Source: JALZVT01 sp964611345
Lineage (GTDB): Bacteria > Pseudomonadota > Gammaproteobacteria > Pseudomonadales > Azotimanducaceae
NCBI GenBank assembly: GCA_964611345.1
Contig: CAZSYU010000012.1
Span: 1-64,000, forward strand
Direction of reading: 5' to 3'
Length of the DNA stretch: 64,000 nucleotides
The notes under the pieces are model-generated. The model was not told the DNA's origin. It saw only the letters and a list, made by a program, of their open reading frames with translations, and did not search any database. The position numbers and the translations under genes are program-made. Positions 44,831 through 52,750 of the stretch are shown piece after piece (position 1 is the stretch's first letter; every line of letters starts with the position of its first letter).

Positions 44831-45277
44831 TTAACCGATGTCATTGACGGCAGTGGCCCGCGCAACAAGCTCGTGACGCTTGATCTTCCAACCAGCAGCG
44901 GTGCGGTGCATCGTGCTGTTGTAAGTCGCCCACAGGGTCAGGGTCTGGTTTGCGGGCTCTTTCATCAGATGCCAGGCCTGGACGTCAGTTCGGCATTGGG
45001 CAATATCGCCATCGATAGTCGCTAGCTGCGGTCCCAGCATGTGCTGGGTGGCGGAATAGTTCTCGAGCGCACCCACCACGTATTCGGTCCAGGCGTCGCC
45101 GCCATGCATGGTCTCGGCGCCAAACCCGACAATTTCGACGTCATCGGCGAAGCACGATCGATAGAGTTTGAAGTCGCGTTCATCAACGGCCTTGGCATAG
45201 CTTGCCATGACGTCCTGGCAGGCCAGTCTGTCGGCCACCCAAGCATTGGTATCTTCAGCTGTGGTTGTTTTGCTCAT
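44831..45277 (-). CDS. SnoaL/NTF2-like protein
   Basis: A 148-residue SnoaL-like (ketosteroid-isomerase fold) protein. RLACQDVMASYAKAVDERDFKLYRSCFADDVEIVGF is the usual helix pair that closes the pocket, followed by strands (TLWATYNSTMH) and WKIKRHELVARA. ATG 45277 has a GGTGGAGGGA ribosome site. The fold includes enzymes that isomerise or cyclise steroid- or polyketide-like substrates as well as non-catalytic proteins; activity cannot be told. Confidence 0.82.
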   Translation of the reverse strand: MSKTTTAEDTNAWVADRLACQDVMASYAKAVDERDFKLYRSCFADDVEIVGFGAETMHGGDAWTEYVVGALENYSATQHMLGPQLATIDGDIAQCRTDVQAWHLMKEPANQTLTLWATYNSTMHRTAAGWKIKRHELVARATAVNDIG

Positions 45278-45371
45278 GTTTCCCTCCACCGGTATTTACG
45301 TAACAGGCGCTGCCTAGAGTACACAATATGCGCTAACCTGCGGCATGGGAACCAACAAAAAGGGGAGAGAC

Positions 45372-46205
45372 ATGGGTCGACTGGACACGAAGGTTGTGCT
45401 CGTAACTGGTGCAGCGAGCGGTATCGGTGAAGGTACCGCTCGACAGGTGATCGAGCAGGGCGGCCGTGTCGTTATTGCCGACCTGCAGGCGGACAAGGGC
45501 GATACCTTGGCGGCGGAGCTTGGGGCAAATGCCAGTGCTATTAAGTGTGACGTCACTCAAGAGGCTGACATCGCTGGTGCGGTCGACCATGCAGTTGCGC
45601 ACTTTGGCCGACTCGATGGCATGGTGAACAACGCGGGCATTGTCGGCGCGGTCGGCAAGGTCGCCGAAACCGATGTTGAGGCATTCGACTTCACGATGAA
45701 TATTCTGTCACGAGCGGTTTTTCTGGGCATGAAGCACGCAGCCCGGGTGATGCAGCCGCAAGGCAGTGGCTCAATCGTTAGTCTGGCCAGCACTGCGGGC
45801 GTGATTGGCGGACTTGGGCCACATGCTTACACCATGGCCAAGCACGGCGTTGTTGGGCTGACCAAATCGGTTGCCAGCGAACTGGCGGCCGATCGAATTC
45901 GAGTCAACGCCGTGGCTCCAGGGAACACGGTGTCTGCGATGACCAGCGCGGTTATCGCTGGTGATCCTGAGGCCACCGAAGAGGCCGCCGAATCGATCGC
46001 CAGTGGTTCGCTGTTGGGCATTGCCGGCATGCCGATCGACATCGCGCTCGCCATTACTTATTTGTTAAGCGAAGAAGCCCGCTACATTTCGGGCCACACT
46101 CTGGTGGTTGACGGTGGTCAGACAACCAATGGAATGGCAGGTTCGTTTAACACAGCACCGCCTGATCTCATTCGCGAAGACGGCAAAAAAGGCCTGGCCA
46201 GTTAG
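45372..46205 (+). CDS. Short-chain dehydrogenase
   Basis: A 277-residue SDR with TGAASGIG, NNAGIVG, LASTAG and YTMAKHG (catalytic Tyr and Lys), and VNAVAPGNTVSAMTS. ATG 45372 follows GGGGAGAG, while an in-frame ATG 27 bp earlier lacks one. The C-terminal NGMAGSFNTAPPDLIREDGK tail is longer than in typical cyclic-alcohol SDRs. Next gene starts 10 bp later, suggesting an operon; probable substrate is a cyclic or hydroxysteroid-type alcohol by neighbourhood only. Confidence 0.84.
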   Translation: MGRLDTKVVLVTGAASGIGEGTARQVIEQGGRVVIADLQADKGDTLAAELGANASAIKCDVTQEADIAGAVDHAVAHFGRLDGMVNNAGIVGAVGKVAETDVEAFDFTMNILSRAVFLGMKHAARVMQPQGSGSIVSLASTAGVIGGLGPHAYTMAKHGVVGLTKSVASELAADRIRVNAVAPGNTVSAMTSAVIAGDPEATEEAAESIASGSLLGIAGMPIDIALAITYLLSEEARYISGHTLVVDGGQTTNGMAGSFNTAPPDLIREDGKKGLAS

Positions 46206-46215
46206 AGGCCGCATA

Positions 46216-46692
46216 ATGTCAGCAACCGATTCTCAGCGCCTGCAGGTCCTCGAAGATATCGAGGCCATCCGCAAACTTAAGGCTCGCTATTGCCAGCTCT
46301 GCGACGACGACCACAATCCGCCTGCGCTCGCGGAGTTGTTTGTGCCCGACGGCGTTTGGGAGGCGAGCGTGAGTGGTCGCTATGAGGGGACGGCTGAAAT
46401 TGAAGGGTATTTTGCGGCGTTGCGGGCAAGCGAACTGATTAAAACCTCGGCGCATAACGCTATGAACCCGATCATTGACGTCAATGGGGATACGGCAACT
46501 GGAATGTGGCGTCTCATCATGCTGTACACGGCCAATGTGGCGGAGCATCAGCCGCAATATCACCGCATCATTGGCTGGTACCGCGAGACCTACGTAAGAA
46601 CTGCTGAGGGGTGGCGCTTCAAAACGTTGTTCTGTCAGGTGGAAGAGAGCGCGCCTTACATGACACTGCCAGAGGATGCCGTGCTGGCCTAG
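46216..46692 (+). CDS. SnoaL/NTF2-like protein
   Basis: A 158-residue SnoaL-like protein. AIRKLKARYCQLCDDDHNPPALAELFVPDGVWEAS is the helix pair and first strand; HRIIGWYRETYVRTAEGWRFKTLF the closing strands. Similar in type to 44831-45277 but not identical, with the pocket strand differing. The ATG lies 10 bp behind the SDR stop (46205), so it is probably cotranscribed. The role as isomerase, dehydratase or binding protein is unknown. Confidence 0.82.
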   Translation: MSATDSQRLQVLEDIEAIRKLKARYCQLCDDDHNPPALAELFVPDGVWEASVSGRYEGTAEIEGYFAALRASELIKTSAHNAMNPIIDVNGDTATGMWRLIMLYTANVAEHQPQYHRIIGWYRETYVRTAEGWRFKTLFCQVEESAPYMTLPEDAVLA

Positions 46693-46754
46693 GGCTTGCG
46701 CTGGTTAAGACGAAACTTTAGTGCAAAACTTCAAGAAGAAAGGCGAGGGATACG

Positions 46755-47513
46755 ATGTTAGATCGACTATTTGGATTAGATGGCGAAGTGGCGGTGATTA
46801 CCGGTGCAGGGCGCGGTATTGGGGAAGGTATTGCGAAAGTGTTTGCCCAGGCGGGTGCGCATGTCGTTCTGGCCGCGCGGCGCACGCACGAGATCGAACG
46901 CGTTGCTGAAGAAATCAATTCAGCCAATGGCTCGGCGCTGGCAGTGACCTGCGACGTGACCGATTCGAGTGCAGTAACGGTACTCGCAGAAACAGCGGTA
47001 AAACACTTTGGCAAGCTCAATATCTGGGTAAATAACGCCGGTGGTTCGCCGCTGCAAATGCCGTTGATGGACTTGCCGGAAGAAGAGTGGGATGCAACGC
47101 TTGCGCTTAACTTATCCGCCGTTTTTCATTGCACGCGCACCGCTGCGAAGCACATGGAGGACGGTGGCCGCGTTCTGAACATCTCCTCCATTGCAGCCCG
47201 GAGTGCCATTGCCGGCAGCGGCCATTACAGCGCCGCGAAAGTGGGGGTAAACATGTTGACGCAAGCGTTTGCTAACGAATTGGGTCCGCGTGTGCGGGTG
47301 AACTGCATCATGCCCGGTGCAGTGCCGACGGAGATTATGATGAAGGCGATGAAGCTCACCGATGAGGATCTGCCCAAACTTGAGAAGATGTTAAGGCTGC
47401 CCGCAGGACGACTGGGTACGCCCGAAGACCTCGGCGCGTCTGCGTTGTTTTTGTGTTCGCAAGCCTCGGCCTGGGTTACCGGCCAGAGTATCGCGATTGA
47501 TGGAGGTGCGTAA
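46755..47513 (+). CDS. Short-chain dehydrogenase (7-alpha-HSDH-like)
   Basis: A 252-residue SDR. TGAGRGIG, NNAGGSPLQMP, LNISSIAARSAIAGSGHYSAAKVG with catalytic Ser, Tyr and Lys, and VNCIMPGAVPTEIM. NNAGGSPLQMP and ALNLSAVFHCTRTAAKHM resemble bacterial 7-alpha-hydroxysteroid dehydrogenases, so a steroid-like alcohol substrate is plausible but not proved. Ends 2 bp before the next GTG start (47516), so very probably coupled. Confidence 0.85.
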   Translation: MLDRLFGLDGEVAVITGAGRGIGEGIAKVFAQAGAHVVLAARRTHEIERVAEEINSANGSALAVTCDVTDSSAVTVLAETAVKHFGKLNIWVNNAGGSPLQMPLMDLPEEEWDATLALNLSAVFHCTRTAAKHMEDGGRVLNISSIAARSAIAGSGHYSAAKVGVNMLTQAFANELGPRVRVNCIMPGAVPTEIMMKAMKLTDEDLPKLEKMLRLPAGRLGTPEDLGASALFLCSQASAWVTGQSIAIDGGA

Positions 47514-47515
47514 GC

Positions 47516-48508
47516 GTGGACAATCGCCGCGTAGTGTTGGTGGAACGGCCTACTGGTCTGGTTGAGCCCAGCCACTTTGAGGTTGAAACCGTGGCCTTGC
47601 CACCACTTGAAGAAGGCCAGGTGCGAGTCGAGGTGTCCCACGTTTCGGTAGACGCCTTTATTCGTACCACCCTGGGAGATGGCGGCTTTCATGGCCAGGC
47701 GGGATTGCGTGAGCCGGTGGTCGCCCTTGGTGTGGGCAAGGTCATCGAATCTTCAGCGCCGGAGCTTGCCGTGGGTGATTGGATAACCGGCCCCACTATG
47801 GCCCAGTCCATTGCGCAGGGACCACCGGCGGCTTATCAAAAAATCGACCTTGGCAACCAGCCGCCATCAATGTTCCTGGGCCTGTTAGGCGTGACTACGG
47901 GGCTTACCGCCTACGCAGGAATGTGCCGCGTGGGTGCCGTCCAGGCCGGCGAGACGGTCGTGGTGTCAGGGGCGGCTGGAGCGGTGGGTACCGTGGCTTG
48001 CCAACTGGCCAAACATTCCGGAGCCCGTGTGATTGGTATTGCAGGTGGAGCCGCCAAAACGCAATGGCTAACCGACACCATCGGTATCGATGGGGCCGTG
48101 GATTACAAAGCGCCAGACGTTGGTGGACAACTGGATGCGCTGGCGCCGGATGGGGTCGACCTGTACTTCGATAACGTTGGTGGGGAACTGTTGGATACAG
48201 TGCTTGATCGCATTCGTATGGAAGCCCGGGTGGTGTTGTGTGGGGCGATCTCACAATACAACAACATGGAAGAGGTGCGCGGCCCCAAGCTGTATTTGCG
48301 CATCGCTGAACGGAACGCCCGCATGCTTGGCTTTACGGTCTTTCATTATGAAAAAGAGTACGCCGCATTCACCAAACAGATTGTTGAATGGATGGACGCG
48401 GGCCTGAAGCTGCCGGAGCAAATTGAAGAAGGCATTGATGCGTTTCCAGCGGCGCTCAACAAAATGTTTGTGGGTGGCCATATGGGTAAGCTGTTGGTCA
48501 CCCCGTGA
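47516..48508 (+). CDS. NADPH-dependent medium-chain reductase (CurA/Ltb4dh-like)
   Basis: A 330-residue zinc-free MDR protein starting at GTG, paralogous to the one at 43805. LVERPTGLVEPSHFE, GLTAYAGMCRVGAVQAGETVVVSGAAGAVGTVACQLA and DLYFDNVGGELLDTVLDRI match; the Tyr-rich substrate region is AYAGM. It should reduce an enone or enoyl compound. Its stop overlaps the next gene's GTG start (GTGA), indicating coupling with the VOC protein. Confidence 0.85.
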   Translation: MDNRRVVLVERPTGLVEPSHFEVETVALPPLEEGQVRVEVSHVSVDAFIRTTLGDGGFHGQAGLREPVVALGVGKVIESSAPELAVGDWITGPTMAQSIAQGPPAAYQKIDLGNQPPSMFLGLLGVTTGLTAYAGMCRVGAVQAGETVVVSGAAGAVGTVACQLAKHSGARVIGIAGGAAKTQWLTDTIGIDGAVDYKAPDVGGQLDALAPDGVDLYFDNVGGELLDTVLDRIRMEARVVLCGAISQYNNMEEVRGPKLYLRIAERNARMLGFTVFHYEKEYAAFTKQIVEWMDAGLKLPEQIEEGIDAFPAALNKMFVGGHMGKLLVTP

Positions 48509-48969
48509 TTGTTGGGCTGCACCATGTGGCGCTGGTAGTGACCGACCTCGATGCGGGCATCGAGTTTTACACCGAGCACCTTGGCTGCAAACTGGTGGAT
48601 CGGTTTGAGTGGCATGGCGACAACCCGGTAATAGATTCAGCGATTGGCTTGCCGGGGTCTGCAGCCCGCGGCGCGATGTTGCAAATCAGCAACGCCTTTG
48701 TTGAGCTGTGGCAGTACCAGACGCCGCAGTCCAGGGACCGGCGTGCCGATCCAAACGATAGGGGCTACTCGCACATTGCTTTGCAGGTGCAAGGCATTGC
48801 AGAGGAACACGCGCGGCTCACTGCCGCCGGTATGAGCTTTGTTGGCCCGCCGGTCGATTTTGGCAATTCCTCGGCGATCTATGGCCGCGACCCCTTCGGC
48901 AACCTGATTGAGCTGTACGAACTGCGCGACGCGTCGCGACCGCAGTTGCGAAACCTGCCCAACACCTAG
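48505..48969 (+). CDS. VOC (glyoxalase/dioxygenase fold) protein
   Basis: A 154-residue vicinal-oxygen-chelate protein starting at GTG 48505. LHHVALVVTDLDAGIEFYTEHLG is the first beta-alpha-beta module with the usual metal-ligand His, and GYSHIALQV and DPFGNLIELYEL the second, with His and Glu ligands. It could be a glyoxalase, extradiol dioxygenase or isomerase-type enzyme. Coupled to the enone-reductase-like gene. Confidence 0.86.
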   Translation: MIVGLHHVALVVTDLDAGIEFYTEHLGCKLVDRFEWHGDNPVIDSAIGLPGSAARGAMLQISNAFVELWQYQTPQSRDRRADPNDRGYSHIALQVQGIAEEHARLTAAGMSFVGPPVDFGNSSAIYGRDPFGNLIELYELRDASRPQLRNLPNT

Positions 48970-49023
48970 GCTCGCTTTTGTTTTCTGTTCGCACCTGCGA
49001 TTGGATTATCGCTTGACTTATAT

Positions 49024-49047
49024 TTAGACATTTAGCTAAATAACTAA
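49024..49047. promoter_or_regulatory. Palindromic operator with -35 box, before the ArsR gene
   Basis: Immediately before the ArsR-type start there is an imperfect 24-bp palindrome whose core ATTTAGCTAAAT (49030-49041) is a perfect 12-bp inverted repeat, with TTAG and CTAA at the outer ends. TTGACT at 49013-49018 suits a -35 box and TAAATA at 49037-49042 a weak -10, so repressor binding would cover the promoter. The A/T-rich stretch stands out from its surroundings. The start codon at 49050 is very near the predicted transcription start, so the transcript may be leaderless. Confidence 0.6.
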
Positions 49048-49049
49048 TT

Positions 49050-49337
49050 ATGGCAAGCGTTTTCAAAGCCCTCGCGGACCCTACCCGGCGGCGGGTGCTG
49101 ATATTGCTGCGTGCAGGGCCCCGTACAGCGGGGCAACTCGCGGGCGAATTTGCCGTTTCCCGACCCACGATGTCCGCACATTTCACAATATTGCGTGAGG
49201 CGGGATTAATTGTTTCTGAAAAGATTGGAAAAACAGTTACTTACAGTATTAATCTAAGCGTACTTGAAGAAGCGTTGCTGGGGTTTACCCAGAGTTTCGG
49301 CTTCGAGTTGCGTGTGAGCAGGGAGTCTTCACGGTGA
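49050..49337 (+). CDS. ArsR-family transcriptional regulator (SdpR-like)
   Basis: A 95-residue winged-helix regulator. FKALADPTRRRVLILLRAG, RTAGQLAGEFAVSRPTMSAHFTILREAGLI and the wing VTYSINLSVLEE are typical of the ArsR/SmtB family and especially the autorepressor (SdpR) type; no metal-binding cysteines are visible. It probably represses its own two-gene operon through the palindrome just upstream. Its TGA overlaps the next GTG start by 4 bp. Confidence 0.88.
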   Translation: MASVFKALADPTRRRVLILLRAGPRTAGQLAGEFAVSRPTMSAHFTILREAGLIVSEKIGKTVTYSINLSVLEEALLGFTQSFGFELRVSRESSR

Positions 49338-49981
49338 ATACAACGACCCAAATGCCCAGGGTGGTGCTGGCGGCACCCGCGGGAAAATTTCTTGGCCTGA
49401 CCGTGGCCGGTCACACAGGCCTGTTGGTCATCGCAAACCTGTTTGGTGGTGGGGCGATGAGTTTGCTGCGCCCAGAGCTGCTGCTGGTCTGGATACTGGT
49501 CATGGCCTTTGTGCCCGTGGTGATGTTTGGGTTGCGATTTCTACCGGGTTGGTCGGGTCTTGCAGCTCAAGTGCGCCTCCAGCTTGAGCGCTCTGTGCTT
49601 GTGGCCGGGGTGCTGATTTTTATTCCTGTGCTGTTGCGATTGATCGAGGCGCTTGGCGTCGTCGAATTCGCGGCTGCCAGCCGGTCGATTGGCGTGACCA
49701 TCGGCCTGGGCATCTTGCTGACAGGCGGTTTTCTCGCACGCGGCATGCTCACGGCATTGAGTTCTCGAGTGGGTGCTGCCTGCGCTGCCCGGATGTTGGG
49801 CTTTGCCAGTTGGAGCATCATGGCAGGAGGATTTGGTTATGCCCTGTTGTGGCTGGTTGCGCCGCTGCAGGTTGCTGGTCTCTGGGCCTCCTGTGCACTG
49901 GGTGCTGCGCTATTAGTGGTTGCCTTGAGATCCTTTGTCGCGCTGCAGCTCCACAATCGGCGACCCACTAGCGAACGCTAG
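49334..49981 (+). CDS. Polytopic membrane protein
   Basis: A 215-residue protein starting at GTG 49334 with about six hydrophobic segments (near residues 22-40, 45-65, 88-105, 115-135, 150-172, 178-200). By position it corresponds to SdpI-type membrane proteins paired with an SdpR-type regulator, but the SdpI sequence signatures are not seen, so the family is unknown. Likely function is an immunity, resistance or sensing role linked to the ArsR gene; that is inference. Overlaps the end of the convergent Rieske gene by 4 bp. Confidence 0.65.
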   Translation: MNTTTQMPRVVLAAPAGKFLGLTVAGHTGLLVIANLFGGGAMSLLRPELLLVWILVMAFVPVVMFGLRFLPGWSGLAAQVRLQLERSVLVAGVLIFIPVLLRLIEALGVVEFAAASRSIGVTIGLGILLTGGFLARGMLTALSSRVGAACAARMLGFASWSIMAGGFGYALLWLVAPLQVAGLWASCALGAALLVVALRSFVALQLHNRRPTSER

Positions 49982-51357
49982 GCGTTTAAGTACTCATCTA
50001 GCGTCATGTGAAAGCGTCTGATGCGCGCCTCCTGATAGTTTCCCAGGGTTTGGCCGGCTTTGCGTGCGGCTTTCATTCCAGCCCGTTGCCGCTGGAAATT
50101 TTCGGTGTCCTGGTCGAGCACAAAGGCCAACGCGAAGTTGTCAACGGTGGTGTAGGAATCTTCGATGCCCAGGCTAATCTTTTCGGCGGGTGGTGGACGC
50201 ACGCCATTGTCGGGTACGGGGTGCAGCAGCATGATCTCGTGCACGCAGGTGTCGACCGTTAGTGGCCTGAAGCGATAGATCAAGGGAATAACAATACCCG
50301 GGAAAAAGCAGGCATTTGGGAACAGATGATACTCGATGGAATCGAGCATAATGCTGTTGCTGACGGTGCTTAAATCAACGCCCAGTTCTTCGCCCTTCGA
50401 CTCCCGCAGCGCAGCGGCGTGCGCATCCCTTGCAGTCATGCCTTCTGGCAATGTTTTACCTGCGTAACCGATACTCTCGTACAGTTCTTGCTCGCTAAGC
50501 TCCCGCGCGTAGTGCGGGTTGCCACTCGATAGGTTCTGCAAAAAACGGGTAACGGTTTTACCAAAAATATCGTACTGCGTGTTTGCCCAGCCAGAAGTGC
50601 GTAAGCCCTCCGGATGGGTGGCCAGTACGTGATAGGCCTCAAGAAACCCTTCCATGCACATCTTCCAGTTGCCCGGCAGCACTTTCTCGGTGTGCATGGC
50701 GACGTAGCGATTCTCTAGTGGCTGGTCGCTGAAGTGTTCCGGCAGCACGCCAAGAAATTCTTCCAGTGGCTCTGCCTTGTCGTTGAGGTTAATAAACACA
50801 AAGCCGCCCCACACGCCGCTCCTGATCTCACTCAAACCGAATTCATCGTCCTTGATGTGGGGGAAGTCCCAGCGACATGGTATCTCGCGCAGCTTGCCGT
50901 CCAACTCCCAGGACATGCCGTGAAATGGGCAACGAAAAAACTGTTTGCCGCTGCCGGTCTCGCCAGGATTGAAGAACGCCATACCCCGGTGCGGGCACGA
51001 GTTGGCATAGGCTTTGATGGCGCCTTCTAACGTGCGCGTCAGTAGCACCGAGTGTGGACCTATGTCGTAGATGTAGTAGTCACCTGGGCTCGCGATGTGC
51101 TCTTCGCGGCAAGCCCACTGCCAGGTGTTGGGCCACAGTTTCTCGAACTCCTGCTCATAAAACGCCTGTGAGGTGTAGCGGGAGAAGGGCAGGTCTGCAT
51201 CGCCTAAAAAGCTGTATTGCTGGGCTTTTAGGGCCTCAGGAGTCGCAATGCCAGTGGCTGCGTCTCTGGCGATAATGTCGGCCGGGCTGGGTCCCGGGCA
51301 GCGTGCCTCGCCCTTGGCGAGATTGGGGTCACTCGGGTCGGTGAGGCTCTGGGGCAT
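49978..51357 (-). CDS. Rieske ring-hydroxylating oxygenase, large subunit
   Basis: A 459-residue oxygenase. SCPHRGM and CPFHGMSW give the Rieske Cys-x-His ... Cys-x2-His; GNWKMCMEGFLEAYHVLATHPE holds the mononuclear iron site with its D/E-x2-H pattern. The length fits the large alpha subunit of aromatic-ring dioxygenases. ATG 51357 precedes the conserved N-terminus; a GTG at 51372 is a less likely start. No small subunit or reductase gene is beside it, so partners must be elsewhere. Neighbouring SDR, SnoaL and HsaA-like genes suggest a cyclic compound pathway. Confidence 0.85.
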   Translation of the reverse strand: MPQSLTDPSDPNLAKGEARCPGPSPADIIARDAATGIATPEALKAQQYSFLGDADLPFSRYTSQAFYEQEFEKLWPNTWQWACREEHIASPGDYYIYDIGPHSVLLTRTLEGAIKAYANSCPHRGMAFFNPGETGSGKQFFRCPFHGMSWELDGKLREIPCRWDFPHIKDDEFGLSEIRSGVWGGFVFINLNDKAEPLEEFLGVLPEHFSDQPLENRYVAMHTEKVLPGNWKMCMEGFLEAYHVLATHPEGLRTSGWANTQYDIFGKTVTRFLQNLSSGNPHYARELSEQELYESIGYAGKTLPEGMTARDAHAAALRESKGEELGVDLSTVSNSIMLDSIEYHLFPNACFFPGIVIPLIYRFRPLTVDTCVHEIMLLHPVPDNGVRPPPAEKISLGIEDSYTTVDNFALAFVLDQDTENFQRQRAGMKAARKAGQTLGNYQEARIRRFHMTLDEYLNA

Positions 51358-51469
51358 GGGCGATCTCAACACTTTTTAGAGTAAGCAGGTCCCAATATGA
51401 TCACTCTGGTCGTCTGCGTTCAAGCACGATAGGCTTAATGGACACGCGAATAGGAGACTGGGGAGTTTC

Positions 51470-52060
51470 ATGTTGCATACCGGGCGTTTGTCAGGTCCGT
51501 CCGAAATGGCCGATCGACTGGCGATTCAGGACGTGCTGGCGGTGCATTGCCGGGGCGTAGATCGTGCCGACGAGGCGGCGCTCAAGTCGGCGTATTGGGA
51601 CGATGCCGAAGTCGCCTATGGCGGCTTTGAAGGGTCTGCCCATGAGTTCTGCGAGATTTTGCCAACGAGTATCGTGCGCTTTGCGCACACCCAACACTCC
51701 ATCAGCAACGTGCTCATTCGATTTGCGGAGCCGGCCCAGATCGACTCTGTACAGGTAGTGGCCAGCGCTGCGGTAGAGACCTATGTGACTGCTTATCATT
51801 ATTTGGCCGAGGCGGGTGATGCAGAGCAGGAAATGACATTCCTCGGTCGCTATCTCGACCGGTTTGAGCGCCGGGGAGATAGCTGGAAGATAGCGCATCG
51901 CCGTGTCTTAATGGATTGGAACCAGAATGCTGCTGGCACTGCCGTCTGGGAGGGGCCACCATTTGATGGCCTGGCCCGCGGCGCACGTGCACCGCAAGAT
52001 CCGGTTTATCCGCTGTTTGCGGCGGTTGCGGCGGCAGGAACAAATGAGCGGCCTGGTTAG
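51470..52060 (+). CDS. SnoaL/NTF2-like protein
   Basis: A 196-residue SnoaL-like protein: MADRLAIQDVLAVHCRGVDRADEAALKSAYWDDAEVAYG is the helix pair and strand, with EMTFLGRYLDRFERRGDSWKIAHRRVLMDW the closing strands. The trailing tail (from DWNQNAAGTAVWEGPP) is longer than the core fold. The ATG at 51470 is preceded by a GGGAG ribosome site. Divergent from the Rieske oxygenase gene with about 110 bp between, suggesting shared regulation. Confidence 0.82.
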   Translation: MLHTGRLSGPSEMADRLAIQDVLAVHCRGVDRADEAALKSAYWDDAEVAYGGFEGSAHEFCEILPTSIVRFAHTQHSISNVLIRFAEPAQIDSVQVVASAAVETYVTAYHYLAEAGDAEQEMTFLGRYLDRFERRGDSWKIAHRRVLMDWNQNAAGTAVWEGPPFDGLARGARAPQDPVYPLFAAVAAAGTNERPG

Positions 52061-52084
52061 AAGTTAACAACAGAGTAGATTGCC

Positions 52085-52657
52085 ATGAGTTTGATAGACC
52101 CCCATGCGAGCTGGGCCGCGCTTGAAAGTGCCGCCGCCGCTTTTGGACCTGGCGCCCAAGACCAGGCGCTTGCCGCACTGGTGCGAGAAGTGCGCGATCA
52201 TATGGCCTGTGAGATACAGGGTGACGTCGATGGCCTGATGGCCACGCTCACGACCGAGCCGGTGTATCACTTTTGGGGTAACGGCGATCCTGTGGTTCTG
52301 AGTGGTCGCATTGCTGTTGAAGGTTTTTATCGCGATATGATGGCGCGCGGAGGCAATCAGTTTGAGGTGGTGATCGATAACGTGATCGCAGCCCCAGCGC
52401 ATGTGGTTACCGAGGGGCAGGTAAAGCAGGTTTATCAAGCCACGGCCTTGATCGAACAAGGGGTCACCGAGGCAGCCGGCGTTGCCATAGGCGACAGTGA
52501 GCTGTGGTTGTCCAATGCTCAGCTGATCACCGTGTGGCCGAACGATGGTCATGGTAAGTTGGTGGGTGAAGACATTTACTTCGGACAAAGTCCGTTGACA
52601 ACACTGGTCCCGATCACGGCTGGGGATCTACCCGATTATTATAAGCTTGCCGCTTAG
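52085..52657 (+). CDS. SnoaL/NTF2-like protein
   Basis: A 190-residue protein with an N-terminal helical extension (ASWAALESAAAAFGPGAQDQ) followed by a SnoaL-like core: IQGDVDGLMATLTTEPVYHFW, IAVEGFYRDMMARGGNQFEV, and LITVWPNDGHGKLVGEDIYF. Its strand order fits the nuclear-transport-factor-2 fold. It lies 24 bp downstream of another SnoaL-like gene and is probably cotranscribed. Catalytic residues not identified. Confidence 0.72.
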   Translation: MSLIDPHASWAALESAAAAFGPGAQDQALAALVREVRDHMACEIQGDVDGLMATLTTEPVYHFWGNGDPVVLSGRIAVEGFYRDMMARGGNQFEVVIDNVIAAPAHVVTEGQVKQVYQATALIEQGVTEAAGVAIGDSELWLSNAQLITVWPNDGHGKLVGEDIYFGQSPLTTLVPITAGDLPDYYKLAA

Positions 52658-52750
52658 GCACTTAGCCGCACTCACAAGACCGACAGGTTTTATTCAAATA
52701 CATTTTGCGCAACAGCTAGTAGTAACAGTCAGCAGTAAAGGAGAGAGATT

